This document shows positions 61,968-64,000 of a stretch of DNA of 64,000 nucleotides, in pieces (position 1 is the stretch's first letter; each line of letters starts with the position of its first letter). The notes beneath the pieces are model-generated. The model had not been told where the DNA came from, made no database searches, and saw nothing but the letters and a program-made list of their open reading frames with translations. The stretch comes from Streptomyces violaceorubidus (GTDB lineage Bacteria > Actinomycetota > Actinomycetes > Streptomycetales > Streptomycetaceae), in the NCBI RefSeq assembly GCF_000717995.1, contig NZ_JODM01000007.1, positions 62,001 to 126,000 on the forward strand, given 5' to 3'. The position numbers were made by a program, and so were the translations under genes.

Positions 61968-63437
61968 TCAACGGCCGTTCAAGGGCGCCGTGTTCGAGGC
62001 AGCGACCGCGTCCGGCGAGATGGCACGGCGCGGTGCCGCGGAACCTGCCGTGGGATGGGACTTCACCAACCACAGTCCGGTGAACACGGCGCTCGCCAAA
62101 GTGACCGCGCCCGCCGTGACGAAGGCGCTGCCGAGACCGGTCTCGAAGGACGCGCCACCGGCCTGCCGGGTGCGCACGACGGCTCCGAGTACGGCCACGC
62201 CGAGCACCGCGCCGATCTGGCGGGTGGTGCTGCTGATGCCGGATGCGAGGCCGCCCTCCTGCGACCCGACCGCTTGGATGGCGGCGCCGGTCAGCGGGGA
62301 CATGGCGAGGGCGAAGCCGGTGCCGGCCAGTGCGAGGCGCCACCACACGTTCCCGTAACCGGTGTCGGCGTGCACCGTGCCGAGCGCGAGGAGACCCAGG
62401 CCGGCCAGGGCCAGGCCGGTGGTGACCACGACGCGGAAACCGTAACGGGCGGCCAGTCGGCCCGCGTACGGGCTGACGATCACCATGGCGAGGGAGACCG
62501 GCAGGGTCTGCAGGCCGGCACGCAGGATCGAGCTGCCCTGGACGTACACGAAGAACTGGGAGAAGAAGAACGACGAGCCCATGAGCGCGAACCCCACCAC
62601 CGTCATGGCGGTGTTGGACACGGTGAACAGGCGCTGCCGGAACAGCCGCAGCGGCAGCATCGGAGCGGAACGACGCCCTTCGACGGCCACGAACACGGCG
62701 AAGAGGATCACCGCGGCGCCGAAGCTTCCCAGGATGAGCGGTGAGGTCCAGCCGCGGACGCCCCCCTCGATCAGACCGTAGGTCAGGGCTCCCACCGCCA
62801 GGACGGACAGCACCGTGCCGGGGACGTCGAGGGCGGGGGCGTTCGGATTGCGGGACTCGGCGAGGTGGCGCAGGCCGACCAGCAGCAGAACCGCTCCGAT
62901 GGGCAGATTGACCAGGAAGATGGCGGGCCACCCGAAGGCGTCCGTCAGCACGCCGCCGGCCGCGGGGCCCGCGGCCAGACCGATTCCGCTGAGTCCGGCC
63001 CACAGCCCGATCGCCTTGACGCGTTCCTGCGGCAGGGGATGGGCGGCGGCGAGCAGGGCGAGTGAGGCGGGGGCGAGCGCCGCGGCGCCGACGCCCTGCA
63101 GTACCCGGCCGGCGACCAGCCAGCCGACCGAGGGCGCGAGGCTGCACACCACCGACGCGGCGGTGAACACCGCCACACCGGTCAGGTACACGCGCTTGCG
63201 GCCGAACCGGTCGGCGAAGACACCCCCGGTCAACAACAGCATGGCGACCAGCAGTACGTACGCGTCGACGATCCATTGCAGACCGGTCAATTCCGTGTGC
63301 AGCCGGTGCTGCATGTCGGGTAGTGCCGCGCCGACGATCGTGTTGTCGAGCAGGACCATGAACTGGCCCAGGCAGGTCACCGTCAGCAGCACGGTCCGAC
63401 TTGATCGACTGCTTGCGGTCGCATGCGATGCAGTCAT
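61968..63437 (-). CDS. DHA2-family MFS drug exporter (14 TM)
   Basis: 489 residues with about 14 membrane helices. Motif C-like and motif A regions are present: LDNTIVGAALPDMQ in helix 1, GGVFADRFGRKRVY (motif A) and ALAPASLALLAAAHP. WLVAGRVLQGVGAA and GLAAGPAAGGVLTDAFGW are typical of proton-drug antiporters of the EmrB/QacA type. It pumps a hydrophobic compound out of the cell. GAGGGGAA lies 4 bases upstream of ATG 63437. The acetyltransferase follows and the TetR gene is divergent. Confidence 0.92.
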   Translation of the reverse strand: MTASHATASSRSSRTVLLTVTCLGQFMVLLDNTIVGAALPDMQHRLHTELTGLQWIVDAYVLLVAMLLLTGGVFADRFGRKRVYLTGVAVFTAASVVCSLAPSVGWLVAGRVLQGVGAAALAPASLALLAAAHPLPQERVKAIGLWAGLSGIGLAAGPAAGGVLTDAFGWPAIFLVNLPIGAVLLLVGLRHLAESRNPNAPALDVPGTVLSVLAVGALTYGLIEGGVRGWTSPLILGSFGAAVILFAVFVAVEGRRSAPMLPLRLFRQRLFTVSNTAMTVVGFALMGSSFFFSQFFVYVQGSSILRAGLQTLPVSLAMVIVSPYAGRLAARYGFRVVVTTGLALAGLGLLALGTVHADTGYGNVWWRLALAGTGFALAMSPLTGAAIQAVGSQEGGLASGISSTTRQIGAVLGVAVLGAVVRTRQAGGASFETGLGSAFVTAGAVTLASAVFTGLWLVKSHPTAGSAAPRRAISPDAVAASNTAPLNGR

Positions 63438-63555
63438 GGGGTTCCCCTCGATCGACAGGTGTACCCGGTCGGGGCCGACGCGGGTGGCGATACAGCAGAG
63501 CGCGCTAAAGCCGTCCGCGACTGCGTTAATGGACTGTACGTCGGTGCGCCTCACA

Positions 63556-63576
63556 AACGCAACCAGCCACTGCGTT
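63556..63576. promoter_or_regulatory. Putative TetR operator for the MFS/TetR pair
   Basis: AACGCA (63556-63561) and TGCGTT (63571-63576) form a perfect inverted repeat with a 9-base spacer. ACTGCGTTAA, including the right arm, occurs again at 63520-63529, 49 bases upstream, giving a possible second site nearer the MFS promoter. Confidence 0.5.
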
Positions 63577-63587
63577 AAGATGGGATC

Positions 63588-64000
63588 ATGAACGAACAGC
63601 GAGCCAGGCGGCCCGGCGGGCGCAGCGCCCGAGTTGCCGCGCAGGTACACCAGGCCGTCACCGACCTGATCGGCGAACGCGGCTACGGCAACTTCACCGT
63701 CGGCGACATCGCCACTCGCGCCGGAGTGGCCGACAGCAGCATCTATCGCAGGTGGGGAAGCCTGGAAACCCTGCTCACCGACGTGGCGCTCACCCGCCTC
63801 AACGCCCAGTCGCCGATGCCCGACACCGGGAGCCTCGACGGCGACCTGCGCACCTACGCGGCCCAGGTGGCCCGCGAGATCACCGGACCCGACGGCCCTG
63901 CGGTGCTGCACCTGGCCGTGGCCCTGGCGGGCAGCGGTCAGCACGGCGTGCAGGCTGGTGCCGACCTCCGGGCCGAACGCACCCGCCAGTTGGAGTCCAT
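63588..64000 (+). CDS. TetR-family regulator (partial, runs off the right edge)
   Basis: The first ~137 residues are visible. The HTH is VTDLIGERGYGNFTVGDIATRAGVADSSIYRRWGSLETLLTDVAL, a typical TetR pattern. A helical ligand-binding domain begins after residue 70 and continues past base 64000. It is divergent from the DHA2 exporter with repeats in the gap, so it probably represses the exporter and the acetyltransferase until a drug binds. Confidence 0.88.
   Translation, partial: MNEQRARRPGGRSARVAAQVHQAVTDLIGERGYGNFTVGDIATRAGVADSSIYRRWGSLETLLTDVALTRLNAQSPMPDTGSLDGDLRTYAAQVAREITGPDGPAVLHLAVALAGSGQHGVQAGADLRAERTRQLES

Overview
The window reads as a stretch of a Streptomyces (or close actinomycete) chromosome. 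Base composition is very GC-rich with strong third-position G/C bias, GTG and TTG starts are common, Shine-Dalgarno sites are GGAG-like, and the gene content is typical: SpoIIE/PP2C phosphatases, Rsb partner-switching proteins, Tat-secreted proteins, beta-propeller phytase, GH125 and many MarR/TetR/HxlR regulators. I saw no rRNA, tRNA or CRISPR array. All calls come from reading the sequence; no searches were run.

Layout. 0-12.8 kb: PucR-type regulator tail, a PLP decarboxylase-like enzyme, a frameshifted KimA-like potassium permease, cytochrome bd oxidase (cydAB) with a MarR regulator, a stressosome-type module (PP2C-like protein, rsbR-rsbS-rsbT), a VOC/MarR divergent pair with two perfect palindromic operators, and a PlsC-like acyltransferase. 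12.8-21 kb: GNAT, 2H phosphoesterase, lysyl oxidase-like secreted protein, a three-gene group for a lipoprotein, a cupredoxin and a membrane protein, a PhoX-like Tat protein whose 3' end is broken, and a PAS/GAF/PP2C phosphatase. 21-28.5 kb: an island of lower GC with a truncated ABC transporter, a decayed TniQ-like gene carrying an internal duplication, and a three-gene cassette around a degenerate P-loop protein. 28.5-34.4 kb: GH125 mannosidase, phytase, membrane HTH protein, small secreted protein and PRC-barrel protein.

34.5-52.6 kb is the centrepiece. It encodes a polyunsaturated-fatty-acid-synthase-like (Pfa) secondary lipid synthase. PfaD (enoyl reductase) is followed by PfaA (KS-AT-single ACP-KR-DH) and a fused PfaC/PfaB protein (KS-CLF-AT-DH-DH). 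A fatty-acyl/thioester reductase lies just upstream, a wax ester synthase/DGAT-like acyltransferase is divergent from it, and an alcohol dehydrogenase lies downstream. The set suggests a route from acyl-ACP to long-chain alcohol or aldehyde to an ester lipid. No phosphopantetheinyl transferase gene is visible in the window.

52.7-64 kb: detoxification and small regulatory units. These are VOC and YciI proteins, a DUF2637-like membrane protein, a sigma-like protein with a membrane segment, a secreted DUF5707-like protein, an HxlR/RidA pair, a TetX-like monooxygenase, an oxidoreductase/TetR pair, and a DHA2 MFS pump with a Vat-type acetyltransferase and a divergent TetR that runs off the right edge. 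Several regulator/target pairs share a palindrome in the divergent gap. Remnants of LysR and alpha/beta-hydrolase genes mark past deletions.
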